This document shows, one piece after another, positions 1 to 11,405 of a stretch of DNA of 64,000 nt. The notes under the pieces are model-generated. The model was given only the letters and a program-made list of their open reading frames with translations, was not told where the DNA came from and did not search any database. Positions within the stretch are counted from its first letter, which is position 1. Every line of letters begins with the position of its first letter. The position numbers and the translations under genes were made by a program. Source of the DNA: Siderastrea radians (Eukaryota > Cnidaria > Anthozoa > Scleractinia > Rhizangiidae); contig OZ024897.1 in NCBI GenBank assembly GCA_964017195.1, positions 3,515,409 to 3,579,408 on the forward strand, written 5' to 3'.

Positions 1-170
1 GTGGTGCTGTTTATTATGCTATGTACATGGTGGTCCAAGCTTTTGAATCTATGGATAAAATCCTCACGTGTCTGTTCATAACTGAATACTGTTAACCAAG
101 CTACTTTCCTTTGGTGCTGTTTATTAAGCTGTACAAGGTTGTCCTAACGTTTGAATAGTACTTTTCTAAT
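1..170. repeat. Two diverged monomers of a ~110-bp satellite, running off the left edge
   Basis: The phrase GGTGCTGTTTATTA followed by a GT-rich TACAAGG and TTTGAAT block occurs at about 3-50 and again at about 113-160, giving a period near 110 bp. The copies differ by substitutions and small indels. I recall very similar tandem monomers from coral assemblies; that recollection is not verified here. The array lies in intron 6 of RFC5. Confidence 0.55.
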
Positions 171-1004
171 GGTACAGGTTCTTGTTGAAATTATGTTCTC
201 AAGTGCAGCCACTTGCTACAGTGTAGATGATGACATAAAAACCCAATCTCTCTTCCCTCTTTCAAAACCGGCTTAATGGAAGTTTGGGTGGGGGTGTGCC
301 ACCAAGGCCTTCAAACCCTGACCCTGTTTAAGGCAAAATCCATTCATTTCGCTACCCTGTTTCAGTCAAGGTCCTTTGTATTTTGCTTGTTTCCTGCATT
401 TTTGGTCTGCCTTGTTTTTCTTTTTCCATACAGAAAATATTTTCTTTTATGAATAACATCATGGAATTAGATTTTAAAAAAATTGTTGGTACCCACATGT
501 AGGGTTTAAGGCTTCCAGTCCAGAAAGACACCCTGTTCAAGACACTAAATAGTGAAATTGTATACCCTGCTTAAAATGCAATACCCTGAAATCCAGACCC
601 TGTTGAGCAGCACGTACCTGTCTAGGCCAAATAAGGGAGTGCCCACCCCCCCCCCCCCCACCCAGGATCTATAGCAACTGCTAACTGATTAGTAAATCTT
701 TTACTTGTCATCATCAGCCACTTTGTGTTGTCTTATTGTGGTAATTACATCCTAGAAATAACATTCTAAATTTATAATGAGTAAGCATGATATTACAGGT
801 ATAAGCCTTACCAGAAACTCATAAGGACTTATGAGTTTCTGGCCTTACAGTATAATTTCTTTTTAACTTTCGTCATCACTTCTTTCTTTTATACCTTTTT
901 TCTTCTTTTTTTTTTGTACTCAGTATTTTATATTATTTTGTGTGGTTAATAAGATTCAACTGATTAATCAATTAAGTTTCACAGAATTTAGACAGCAAAC
1001 TCAC
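171..1004. other. RFC5 intron 6: no further exon; C-run and short perfect hairpin
   Basis: No other RFC5 exon is recognisable on the minus strand here. A poly-C run lies at about 642-663. A perfect inverted repeat (15-bp arms CCAGAAACTCATAAG, 2-nt loop) lies at 811-842. Confidence 0.6.
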
Positions 1005-1164
1005 CCTTCAGTCTTGACAACATGTTCCAGTCTAAAGGTCATCTGCTCATTGTCAAGAGGTCCAAACCTAAATCGCGTGCAGCGTGACTGTAGAGCTGGA
1101 ATGATGTTTGTCAGGTAGTTACAAATCAAACAGAACCTTGTGTTTTCTGTAAATTTCTCCATGA
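1005..1164 (-). CDS. RFC5: RFC5 exon 6 (SRC motif)
   Basis: 160 nt encoding the segment with ENTRFCLICNYL, ALQSRCTRFRFGPL and RLEHVVKTEG. It ends in phase 2 at a GTGAGT donor. The next exon is not in the window. Confidence 0.92.
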
Positions 1165-4100
1165 CTGCAAGAAAAACATGGACATAGTCAAGACCAAGTT
1201 TTTAACCAGAAGGGCACCTGAGTGTATACATGTAGGATGTACACTGTAGGAGAAGTTCTGATAAAAATGGAGGAGTTTTAAAATGAATTTCAATGTAGAG
1301 TGGATCTGCCCCCCAATATTAACATCCATATTCTCCTCACTATTGTCCACATATTTGTTATGTTGCTTGTAAGCAGAATTTGATTAAAAAATCAAGACTT
1401 TTCATCTTTGGTGATCATTTTGTTTACCCTCATGATCTGTATGTTTGATCAAGTAGTAATTCCGTAAGGAAACATTAGCTGCTTGTCACTATTGGGGATT
1501 AAAGGGTTAATACATGTAGTAATTAGTTGTTGTCAATGTACATGTATCAGTAGAAATTGAAAGTGAAAAATACCTCTTCTTAATGCATTCTGTGCATCTT
1601 GAGTCATGGCATCTGCTTCATCCAATATCACGAGTTTGAAACCAGATCTGCAAAGACCAATAGAATTTTAATAGAAATAATAATACAATTGTAAAAACAG
1701 TCCAGTTCATCTGTTAAACTAAAAAAGCAAGGTTGTTCCACAGTCAAGTGTTACAAAGTTCATCCCTACTCTGCAGTCATTATGGGTTGGTGCACTAATT
1801 AAATTAATGAATTATACAAATATGCTCAGTGCCATTTAGATCATCAATTGTAAAGTTGATGTGCTTTTCCTAAGATTCCATTCCTCATTAAAAAAATAGT
1901 GACTTAGTAACTACAACTTTGAAATTTCAAACCACATCATTTTATGTTCCTAGGGCCCTTGTCCCTCCATTGTGAAGTCTAAAGATCAAAATAAGATGGA
2001 TGACGGTTCAGATAAACGACAATTTTAATGAGGAATCAAAACTTCATGGTTTTGGATGCTACAATGGATTCCCCCTTAATTCTAAGCATGATAAAACAAT
2101 AGGTAACCGTCTGGTTTTTAAGAATATAACATAAACATTACATCCACGTAGCCCGAAACTGCTTCAGATTGCAACTGGTCTGAGTTCTGATAATTTACGT
2201 GTAAATCATCCACAGGTCAAACGGGAACTCCATCTAAAGATCCTACAGTAACATTATCTGAGGATCATAAGTGTCTACTTGTGAAAAATTAATGCTTTCT
2301 TTGACTGACAACACAATAAACATTACTATTTTAATGACAATAAACCTCACATTATATTATTCTACTAGGGAAACAGGAACTCACTTGAAAATTGTCCTTG
2401 TACTTGCAAAGCTTAGAATGGCTCCACGGACAATGCCTATACCTCGATCATCTGAGGCATTCAACTGCAAGAGCATAGTTACTGTACTAATGAGAACAAC
2501 TCTACACTGTACTGGGCATTCCTTTAAACTTAAGTGAAAAGAAGCGGGAACGTTGAAATGAGATCAAGGAATACATCTAAGTAAACACAGCAGGGAACTA
2601 CTGTAGCCACAAGAAAATTTGAAATTGGCATGGAAACTACACTGTGGTTAGTGATGAAAGCAGACTTTTTAGTCCACAGAGAAAAAATTACACATGTAGC
2701 CAAACTTCAAAATATCAGCATGGCTCAGAAGGAAAAGTAAGATACGACATTTCAAGGAATTTTGAAGGACCAAAGAAGACTTTCAAGGCTCAAGAAAGTT
2801 TGAATTCCCCTGCCAGACAATCAAGACTGAAAACAGGAACTGACTGTAGTGAAAGAGAATCCAAACACAAAGTGTTTGGTCATATGTACCTCATTGTGTA
2901 TCTACACTAAAACCTTGGAAACATTTACATGTAACCATTAGGGGTGGCAAATGGTCTTACAAATGTACATAAATATTGTAAGTGCCAAAACTTAGGGTCT
3001 CACAAACGTTGAATTATAAGCATCTCACAGTCTTAGTAACTGAATGATTCTTTCCATCTTGGAGTCCCAAATTTTTCTCAAAACAGTCTCAAAGTGTCAA
3101 TTGTTTGCAACCTAGCCATGTCAGGCCCACTTGATCCTTTTGTGAAGTCATTTACAATCTTGAGTTTTTATAAGGCTATAAAATAAATCTTGGAGTTCTG
3201 ATGTGCTTAGGTAACATCTTTAGTTGCCTGAAACTGATATGAAAGTCGTTGGTTCAAATTTTTATGTCCTATAGAGTTTTGGGCTCGCATTTAGAAACTC
3301 CAAAAGCTCAGTCTTGCAATTTAAAAAATTGAAAGGTTCTCCACTCATACAAGAATAGGATTGGGTGGTTCCAGAAAACATCCATACCCATACCACGGGC
3401 GGCATCTCGGAATTCCGAAGGGGAGAGGGGGTTACGTCGACTGGAATTCCGAGGACATGGGGGGGGGGGGTTCATTGGACTGGAATTCCGAAGGCATACG
3501 GGGTTTTCAGGAGAGTAACTTCCAGTTTGGTTAAGTCTCTTCAAGAAAAACTCGTCAAAAACGACTTACCTAAGGACGATGATTCACTCGTAAACACGAG
3601 ACACGTTCAACTCAATCAACATCCCGGAGACACTGACATTTCAATGGTCATGGTCAATAAAATGTTTGTGCTAACATGATGGCTGAAAGCTGTTCACTTG
3701 CCAGTAGATCGGTCACAAAAGCGATCGTAAGCTTTTCTTCGATTGTTTTGCTCAAATACAATACTGTAGATCCCAGCAAAGGGTTTTCAGCAGCTCTATT
3801 AAAGCAGATATCATCGAGACACATGTGAAATTGTTGCGTCACATACCATGCGACATTCATTGAAAAGGTCAAATTTCACGCGTTATGCAAATATGATGCG
3901 CTTTTGATCAGACTACATTCACTATTTTGTACAAATTCTTTTAAAGTTGTTATTGACTTTGAATTTCAATGTGTTTCATTTAGTATTTTAATTTTAATCG
4001 AAGGATAAAGTGCGGGGAAAAAGTTTGATTTGTTCTCGCACAATTATTTGAGGCCACAGTGATTGAGTTCACTGTGAACTAAAAATAATTGCAGGAAAAA

Positions 4101-6815
4101 AAGCTTGCTATTTTACTCTAATTCTTTTCCTAACATCATAACCGTTGATTTTTAGAATAGGTTGCATTCAACAGTTTCGCTTTTGACGGCACGTTTGAGT
4201 CTGGCAAACGCAATTATGAATTTCCAATTTCAATTCTGAAAATTTTAGCTTTGTTGTTAAAATTTTACGTCGCATTCGGCACGCAAATTATTCACGGCAA
4301 CCCTCGACACCAAAAATTATAGACACACTTTTAAACATTGGACCAAGTGTTGGAATGACTTCAAAGCCGTTTGAGTTTTCTAATGTTTAACGGATTATCG
4401 GAAGTGTACGTTTTGCAGTGGAAGGTTACAATGTAAAATATCACTCAGTTGACCGCTGTTTGTCATCATGCAACGTTCATTGTTTGCTGTGCTGAATGTA
4501 CGTTTTTTCTTTCGGAGGGAGCGAAAGGATTAATTTCCGTTTAATAAAGGTGTTTGGAATATAGAGAGGGCTTTTCAAATCAGTTGGAAGAAAAAAGCGG
4601 GAATTCCTAAGGGGGGTTTGAATGATTACGGAATTCCAAAGGCATGGGGGGGGGGGGTAGAACGGTTTGGAATTCTGAGAGCAAGGGGGGGTTGAGCATT
4701 TTGGAATTTCCTAAGGCAAGGGGGGGTCTAGATGAAGATGCCGCCCGTGGTAGGGTATGGATATTTTCTGGAATCACCCATTGTCCGCCATTTCTTAAAG
4801 ACCCAAATGTTCCATTTGCCACCCCTACCTTTTCACAAGGCCTACAAAAAACCTAAAGAAAAGAAAATAATAATAGATAGCTGAATTCTTGTCCATTTGT
4901 CTTTGGCTACTGGAATAATCCACCTAAAAACTTTCCTACCTCGAGAACCATGGAGTTGAATTCCCGGGCAGAGTAGATCTGCTTAGCAACAGCCAGGATA
5001 GTGGAGGTTTTACCCGTACCAGGTGGGCCATAGAACAATAGATGAGGCAAGCGATCTTCCTCAATGAATCGCTTGACTGTCAAGAAAATGGCAACAGAAA
5101 TAATTACATGTATTATATCAACACAGCTTAATTTCAATGATTTTTAGCACGAAATACAGTTTTAGCACAATACCAGTATATTAATTGGTGTAATAAATTT
5201 GTTCAAGTCAAGCTTCATATATTCAAATTGTATTTCCACATGCAGAAATAAAATATAATGATTTAACAGTCGACTGATGTCAAACTTTCTTGAGAACCTG
5301 AAACCACTGAGAAATGGTGTGACCAAAACAACACTGTTTTGGTTTACAGTGTACAGCATGTTACAATTCCTGAAATGTGAAAAAACCCTCTCTAAGACAT
5401 AATTACTTCTTTTCTGCAAACAAGGCCTCTTTCGTGATCCTTAGACAATTCAAAAACATGCTGTAGTTTAATCTCCTAGTCGCAACATCATATATGCCTT
5501 TGAAAAAGCATTTTTTTTAACCTTTTGTTTCAATTATTTTGTCTAGTTATGACTTATAACTTACTTGTTGTGATTATGTCCTTGTGGGAAATGAGATCTT
5601 CTAAACTGTTGGGTCTGTATTTTTCAACCCTGTTGAGAAATAGTAGATCTTTGGTTAAACTTTATGCACCTGCTAGCACTAAGTCAAGTTGGAGATGCCA
5701 AGAAAGCATGTTGAGATTCATCTATCTTTCCTTCCCTACCCTAGTGCAGACTGTAAAATGGACCTTTTCCTGACACAAAGTGCATCATAGGAAATCAGGG
5801 TAATATGGTGGGAAATAGTTCAAATTTTTTGTGTGCAATTATTGCATTTCTGGACTTTCTCCTTTAAATTTCTAAAATACAAATATACAAAGATGCAACA
5901 GCATAAATTTGGAGATTCTCGCCATTATTTAGAAATACGCTCTCAGACGTTCTTGTTTTTTTCATCATACATTCTTGGCAGTTTTGTACTCCAAGGCTAC
6001 AGAGAATGCATGGGAGAAATGCCATTTTTGATTTTGACAACTGAATTTCAAAAACAAACTTGATTTCCAAATTTATTCTGTTACCTCTTTTTACTTGAAA
6101 GTTAGGTATTAAAGGAAGAAATTACCAAAAATACAAAATTTATTAACAGTACTGTTTTTATAACTTTGAATTTTCAGACAACCTTTCCCACTGTGCTGCC
6201 CTGATTGCCCAAGATGCACTTAAAAAGGCTGTAAAAGGGGTCTATTTACCTACAACCAGTACCCACGGACCAGAAAGAATGTTTTTTTTTTTCATGTTGG
6301 GGCATTTGAACACAAGTCCTGCATCTGCCCATCATCCCACTTACAGTGACACCTATCAGTGTTAAGCAGCAGCAAGCGATGTAGGAAATGACAGCAATTA
6401 CAAAAATGTCAGGTCGCTAATAACAACTCAGTGTGTCGAAATCCACACCTTTTACATGACAAATCCCCAACGTATCAGCTGAAAAGGATGACTGTAATTT
6501 CTCTCCGTAGTGGATTTCAGATAAATTTTGCACAGTAGATAGAAAGTTTACCAATCCATGGACACAATAATTTGTCATCACTGTCAAATCAAAGGACTAG
6601 TATACCCTGTAAAATGTTCATCAGAAACTTCTCTCTTCCATACAAAGATTCCAAACTCTACTTCAAGAAAAGCCCTGTGTTCTATAGCTGTTCCCTTTTA
6701 AGAATGCATCAAGTTTAAATATCTAAATAAAATTAAGCTTACAGTAAGAACAGTAAGCTTGACTGTCAACTTACCACGGAAGATTGCGTTTTTGCTCGCG
6801 ATCGGAAACAACCAT
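1005..6815 (-). CDS. RFC5: Replication factor C subunit 5 (clamp-loader ATPase), 5' part of gene, six exons
   Basis: Small subunit of the nuclear RFC clamp loader, which opens PCNA and loads it at primer ends during DNA synthesis. Exons on the minus strand are 6775-6815, 5565-5629, 4940-5076, 2385-2464, 1574-1647 and 1005-1164. All have GT/AG borders and the phases join without a break, giving about 185 residues. Visible motifs in order: the RNLPWVEKYRP box near the N-terminus, Walker A GPPGTGKT, the LNASDDRG box, Walker B LVILDEAD, and the SRC arginine-finger motif within ALQSRCTRFRF. The wording is closest to animal RFC5 rather than RFC2, 3 or 4 (from memory of the family). Animal RFC5 is about 340 aa, so the C-terminal collar domain must lie beyond position 1. 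The start at 6815 is chosen because it leads directly into the conserved box and the next upstream ATG adds only an unlike stretch. A 1.4-kb inverted-repeat element sits in intron 3. Confidence 0.93.
1574..1647 (-). CDS. RFC5: RFC5 exon 5 (Walker B)
   Basis: 74 nt encoding SGFKLVILDEADAMTQDAQN and then ALRR. It contains the DEAD-type Walker B box. Confidence 0.93.
2385..2464 (-). CDS. RFC5: RFC5 exon 4
   Basis: 80 nt encoding LNASDDRGIGIVRGAILSF and the ASTRTIF block, which is diagnostic for RFC small subunits. The donor is GTGAGT. Confidence 0.92.
3362..4780. mobile_element. 1.4-kb non-autonomous element with ~44-bp terminal inverted repeats
   Basis: The left end begins TGGGTGGTTCCAGAAAACAT and continues to CCACGGGCGGCATC. 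The right end at 4737-4780 is its inverse complement with a few mismatches. Just inside both ends are tandem-like GGAATTCC motifs each followed by a G-run: three near 3409-3500 and four near 4600-4725. These lie in the same orientation at both ends, unlike the TIRs. No transposase reading frame is visible. It is inserted in RFC5 intron 3. The target-site duplication is not clear. Confidence 0.7.
4940..5076 (-). CDS. RFC5: RFC5 exon 3 (Walker A)
   Basis: 137 nt encoding KRFIEEDRLPHLLFYG and then PPGTGKTSTILAVAKQ. It carries the ATP-binding P-loop and ends in phase 0 at SMVLE. Confidence 0.95.
5565..5629 (-). CDS. RFC5: RFC5 exon 2
   Basis: 65 nt. Completes the Trp codon and encodes VEKYRPNSLEDLISHKDI. 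The acceptor follows TTTCTCAACAG and the donor is GTAAGT. Confidence 0.9.
6775..6815 (-). CDS. RFC5: RFC5 exon 1 (start codon)
   Basis: Encodes MVVSDREQKRNLP and the first two bases of the following Trp codon. The donor is GTAAGT at 6774. Confidence 0.9.
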
Positions 6816-6998
6816 CTTTACAAAGCAGAAAATTCTTCGCTTTCCTTTGTCGTGTTGCGAAAGACACAGCAAATAAAACAAAGCCTGCTGATAGAACTTT
6901 AAATCGAAGTAGATTTCAGAAAATGAAAAAGGCGATAAACATAAGGGAAAACCCAAAATTATCGCGAGATTTACAAAGAACCCAACTCACGACTTCAG

Positions 6999-7010
6999 TC
7001 CGCCATCTTG
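6999..7010 (-). promoter_or_regulatory. YY1-like motif at the RFC5 promoter
   Basis: The minus strand reads CAAGATGGCGGAC, close to the YY1 consensus AAGATGGCGGC found at many TATA-less housekeeping promoters. It lies six bases from the E2F site. No TATA box is seen. Confidence 0.5.
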
Positions 7011-7015
7011 TTTAA

Positions 7016-7027
7016 TTTCCCGCCAAA
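7016..7027 (-). promoter_or_regulatory. Consensus E2F site upstream of RFC5
   Basis: The minus strand reads TTTGGCGGGAAA, a full match to the E2F consensus TTTSGCGCGAAA/TTTSGCGGGAAA, about 200 bp upstream of the RFC5 ATG. RFC subunits are S-phase genes, so E2F control is expected (established for animals). Function here is inferred. Confidence 0.7.
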
Positions 7028-7296
7028 TCAATCGTACGCATACTTTATAAACTTGATCCGCTGACCGGTTAAATTCCCAGTCACCAGATGTCGTACCAGA
7101 CAAGTACATGTGTCTCTGTGGTTCTATTTCAATTTCTTCTTCTCATCACCAGGATAGCGTGGGGGCTATACAAACAAGGCATCATCTTTTAAGGTGGGGG
7201 GAGGGGGTACATGAAGAGACCACCTGTCTTTTTGCGGAATGGTGGGTCCTGTCTGAGTACAATAGTTTTGACCATTTCCCTTTCCACAGAAAAAAA

Positions 7297-7351
7297 GTAT
7301 GCAAATGAGGTTACCGGGAGATTGAATCTCCCGGTAGCCTAATTTGCATAC
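7297..7351. repeat. Hairpin with 26-bp arms
   Basis: The arm GTATGCAAATGAGGTTACCG plus GGAGAT is repeated inverted after a 3-nt loop, with two mismatches. Both outer ends carry an octamer-like ATGCAAAT or its variant. It may be a tiny fold-back MITE or a structured element. No gene overlaps. Confidence 0.75.
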
Positions 7352-7861
7352 AATAAAAGCGGTAACATCAGACACTGCGGTTGACACCTAAGGCGTTAAC
7401 CGTGTCCGGTGGAATTCGTTTAAATTGACATTTTTGACGACCTATAAGAAGGAAAACCACATGAACAGACGAAGAAAAATTAATTTCAGCGGAACATGAC
7501 AGAGTCCTGCTAAAAAAGGCGGTTAGGATTCGCGCGAGTTGGCCGGTCTCAACCGACAATTGGCTTCGCGCGCGCGGACAACACCACCAAAAATAACGGC
7601 GCGGTAAGAATTATTTCGGTTTGAAAACGATCAATACACCTTTAATTCTCAACTACGTTATGTCTTACTTCCTTTAAAACAGCGAGAATGTCTTTATATC
7701 AAAAAAGAGATATCTAAATGGAAAAAGTGAAAGTCCTTTCGTAAGAATGACCTAAATTATTTCTATGAATTTTTCGTTCTGTAGTGAATTAAAAGAATAA
7801 AACTTGAACTATTGTAGCGCATACAATAACTGAAGGGAAATTTACATAGATATACCAAAAG

Positions 7862-8590
7862 CCGATAGTGTCAGCTAAAAAGCGATGTTAGACATTCCGC
7901 TTCCAGGTATCTGCTACCCAGGGAAGACAGAATAAGCTAAAAAGCGATGTTAGTCATTCCGCTTCCAGGTATCTGCTACCCAAGGAAGACAGAATAAGCT
8001 AAAGCGCGATGTTAGACATTCCGCTTCCAGGTATCTGCTACCCAGGGAAGGCAGAATAAGCTAAAAAGCGATGTAAGACATTCTGCTTCCAGGTATCTGC
8101 TACCCAAGGAAGACAGAATAAGCTAAAAAGCGATGTTAGTCATTCCGCTTCCAGGTATGTGCTACCCAAGGAAGACAGAATAAGCTAAAGTGCGATGTTA
8201 GACATTCCACTTCCAGGTATCTGCTACCCAGGGAAGGCAGAATAAGCTAAAAAGCGATGTAAGACATTCCGCTTCCAGGTATCTGCTACCCAGGGAAGAC
8301 AGAATAAGCTAAAGCGCGAAGTTAGACATTCGGCCTCCAGGTATTTGCTACCCAAGGAAGACAGAATAAGCTAAAGCGCGACGTTAGACATTCCGCTTCC
8401 AGGTATCTGCTACCCAGGGAAGACAGAATATTAACTAAAGTGCGATGTTAGGCATTTCGCTTCCATGTATATTCAAAACAGGATAAGCTACAGCGCTATG
8501 ATAGCGATCAAGTTTCCAGGTACAGCATATTATCTAAGGAAATCAGAATAAAGCTAGAACGCGATGCTAATATTTCGCCTCAAGGTGTGT
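7862..8590. repeat. 62-bp minisatellite, ~10 clean plus 2 decayed copies
   Basis: Units begin GCTAAA at 7874, 7936, 7998, 8060, 8122, 8184, 8246 and 8308 and continue every 62 bp to about 8440, followed by two decayed units to about 8590. Each unit contains CATTCCGCTTCCAGGTAT and CTGCTACCCA. Diagnostic variants (AAAAAGCG versus AAAGCGCG or AAAGTGCG, TAGTC versus TAGAC, AAGGCAG versus AAGACAG, GTAAGAC) recur every three units. Confidence 0.9.
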
Positions 8591-11405
8591 ACAAAATCGT
8601 TCATTTTCTCTTGTTGCTACTTACCAAAGGTCTCTTGTCTCTTTTTGTCTCGATTCCAAAGTTTCGTGGATCGGTCGTCGTTATTGAAGACGCGTGCGAT
8701 TTTCAAAACCTCATATTTCCGGCCAGCATTGCGTTACAAGCAAAAAACAAATGCAATATATATTTTGAAGAACAACTGGCATTACCCAAGATGTTGCTAC
8801 AGCATTTAGGTTGGAAACCTTCTATACTTGAAATACAGTAAATGAAATATCAAAAGGAAAACGCAGTGAAGCTGGGTAATGTTAATACATGATACCAGTG
8901 TAGCTCGAATAAATTATAATCGGAATCGTGCAAGCGCCACATCCCATGCGTCCTCTAACATACATTTCTTCACATAAAAATCTATAGCCTTAGTCTGAAA
9001 ATTGATCGATGTCAGGTTCTTGCTCGACCTACATACAAATCAATACAACTTAGTAAAGATAATTATGGGCAGTTCTATGGGGCATCGAGGAGAATTTGCA
9101 GGTTTGCGTAATGTTGAAATAAATTCCCGCCAGATAATTCTCACACAAAATTATGATTCTGTTTTGACAGCCTGCCCAGGAAAATCTACTGAAATCGCAA
9201 TTGCATGCATCAACCGGTTTTGATTGTCATAAAGGACTATGGTGGCGGTCTAGCAAAGAAAATATATCATAAAACTGAAACGACCAGCATCATTACAAAC
9301 GGCGTGACAAGACCGAATAATTCTCTGGTCCTGTTTTAGGTTTCGTTTCCTGGCGTATGGTGACAAAACGTGCGACTAACATTGCTAACATTCGACAGAG
9401 CCAAAAGGAGGTTACCTGAAAATCAGACATACCTGCCTTAAAATTCCCGGACTTTCGCTGACTGCGCTCGTTCTTTCCTGTAATAATTTTTGCTTCACGA
9501 CGTGATCGCTTTTCTTATAATCGTAATGTATGTCATGCTGTTTTCAAAATAACTGCAAGGACACATACCGACCGTACGTGTTGATATAACTCTCTTCATT
9601 GCTGACAGAAATGATTGGCGTAAAATAACACTTGTAATGAGTACATGCTGCGATTTTTTTTCATGGCCTAAGTTCCTCATGCTATGATCTAAGAATCTTG
9701 CGGGACTCTCATGCATAGTTTGATGTAAATGTTTAATGATATTAATAATAATAGGGCTCATAATAATATTAAGGCTCGCAAAAATATTTTGGTAGGTTTC
9801 CCTGTGAAATAAATCAAGAAAACAGTGGACAAAGGAAAAATGAGCCTTTTCAGTCGGAGAAATGAAGCATCTGCATCGAAAGGTCGGCACTCACGGAGGA
9901 ACTAGTCCCGGGGAATGCGGATGTAGATTTGAATATTGTCGGGACACGGCATGCAAATTAATAACAGCAATTTTTATCTATAGTTTTCTTTCATTTGATG
10001 CTAAAGATTGATTTTGGTAAGAGATTTGAACACTGGAGAGAAAAATGTGATTTAACTTTATTTTCTAAAATGGGTTCCTAATGCTAATTTGTGTAACTTT
10101 TTAAATTACCTTGAATGGCTTCCTAACATCATTTTAGCTGAAACGTTTGGTTAAATCGTTATTTTTATTAAATAGTATTTACATAAATGGCAATAAGAAT
10201 AACAAAGGATTGCAAAGCTGGACGGCATTATTTCAAGGTGGAGGTAAAATCAGTTAAAATACAAGCTCTGAAAAATAGCCAAAAAATGTCCAAAATCAGA
10301 AGACCTTTTTTTAAAAAAATGGAACTTTTAACCACACTCCCCTGACTTAACGTAGTTTTTCATTTAACCAAATACGCCGCTGTTATCGGTGACGTGACGT
10401 AAGATGTACACAAGGCTAGGCTATTTGTTTCTCCAACACCTCAATAGTAAAGATGATTTTTGAACTTTTCTTCTAGGATCTCCTATCCAAACCTTCTTCA
10501 ATTCCCACATAAATTGGGGTAGAAGGGTCATTAAGAGTGACGGTGATATTAACATAGCGGACCGTAGAAGGCAAAAGTTGTAAACGTGAGTTAATCGACA
10601 AGAACACACCTGAAAGAGAAGGAGGAGGAACTGCCCCCCCCCTCCAAACCCTACATAGGGGATCCTTTAGGCACTCTGTACCAACTCCGCCACTATATGA
10701 ACTGTTAGGCCTGCTAGTCAAGCGTTGCAAAAGGGCACCTAGATTAAGCCTGGTGCATACAACAACGGTACTGACACCCCCTAATTATACGGACAGTTAC
10801 TTTTCTACCAACGGAAAGCTTATACTGTTTCCTTACAATAGTCTGCATAATGCAGACACTGGTTGATATCTACAGACAACGAGCACATTTTTCTACCCCG
10901 AGTGTCACACTCCCATTCCACGTTAACCTCGCTTTACGGGCACTGTGATCTTTGTCTAGTATTCTGTCCGTCTGGCAAGTCAGTGCAAAAAGAAACGTAA
11001 TGTACTTGTCATTTCCCAATGAAAACACAAGATAGAGACAAAAGAGTTTGTGCTGTTGCTTGTAAATTGTATGCTTTAGACCTTTTATCGACAAAAAAAC
11101 CCTTTGTCCATGTTAACTGAATTTCCTGCAATTTGTACTTTCCATGAGAAGATGGACGTGGGGTGCTGTAAGTGCAACTCTCTCTTCCTGGATCCTCCTC
11201 TGTAAAAACCACTAAAACGTGTGATTGCTTTTAACAGTCAATATAAAAGCGCTCTGTTACGTGTAGGGTACCGTAAACATTTGGCCTGAATGGGTTTAAT
11301 TTTGGAGGATCCAGCCACTGAAAATTTAACTGCCAGCGTGATAGTTTTTGTTCCGTTAACCGTCTAGGCCACCCCCTCCCCTCCCATCAAATACGGCCTG
11401 ATCAC
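8591..11405. other. Intergenic, no gene recognised
   Basis: It lies downstream of the gene A stop codon and upstream of RFC5. Open frames exist (for example 9495-9890 minus, 131 codons) but show no recognisable domain, codon pattern or splice structure. The 3' UTR of gene A must lie in the right part. AATAAA on the minus strand is first clear only near 10060, so the cleavage site is uncertain. Confidence 0.6.

Noticed and set aside
3308..3679. Open frames on both strands over the GGAATTCC/G-run motifs
   Set aside because: They arise from repetitive G-rich, stop-poor DNA at the end of the inverted-repeat element.
7862..8590. CRISPR-like array
   Set aside because: Units are contiguous with no unique spacers, and the genome is eukaryotic. 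It is a minisatellite.
9495..9890. 131-codon minus-strand open frame
   Set aside because: No recognisable domain, signal or splice context; composition like the surrounding AT-rich DNA. Treated as chance.
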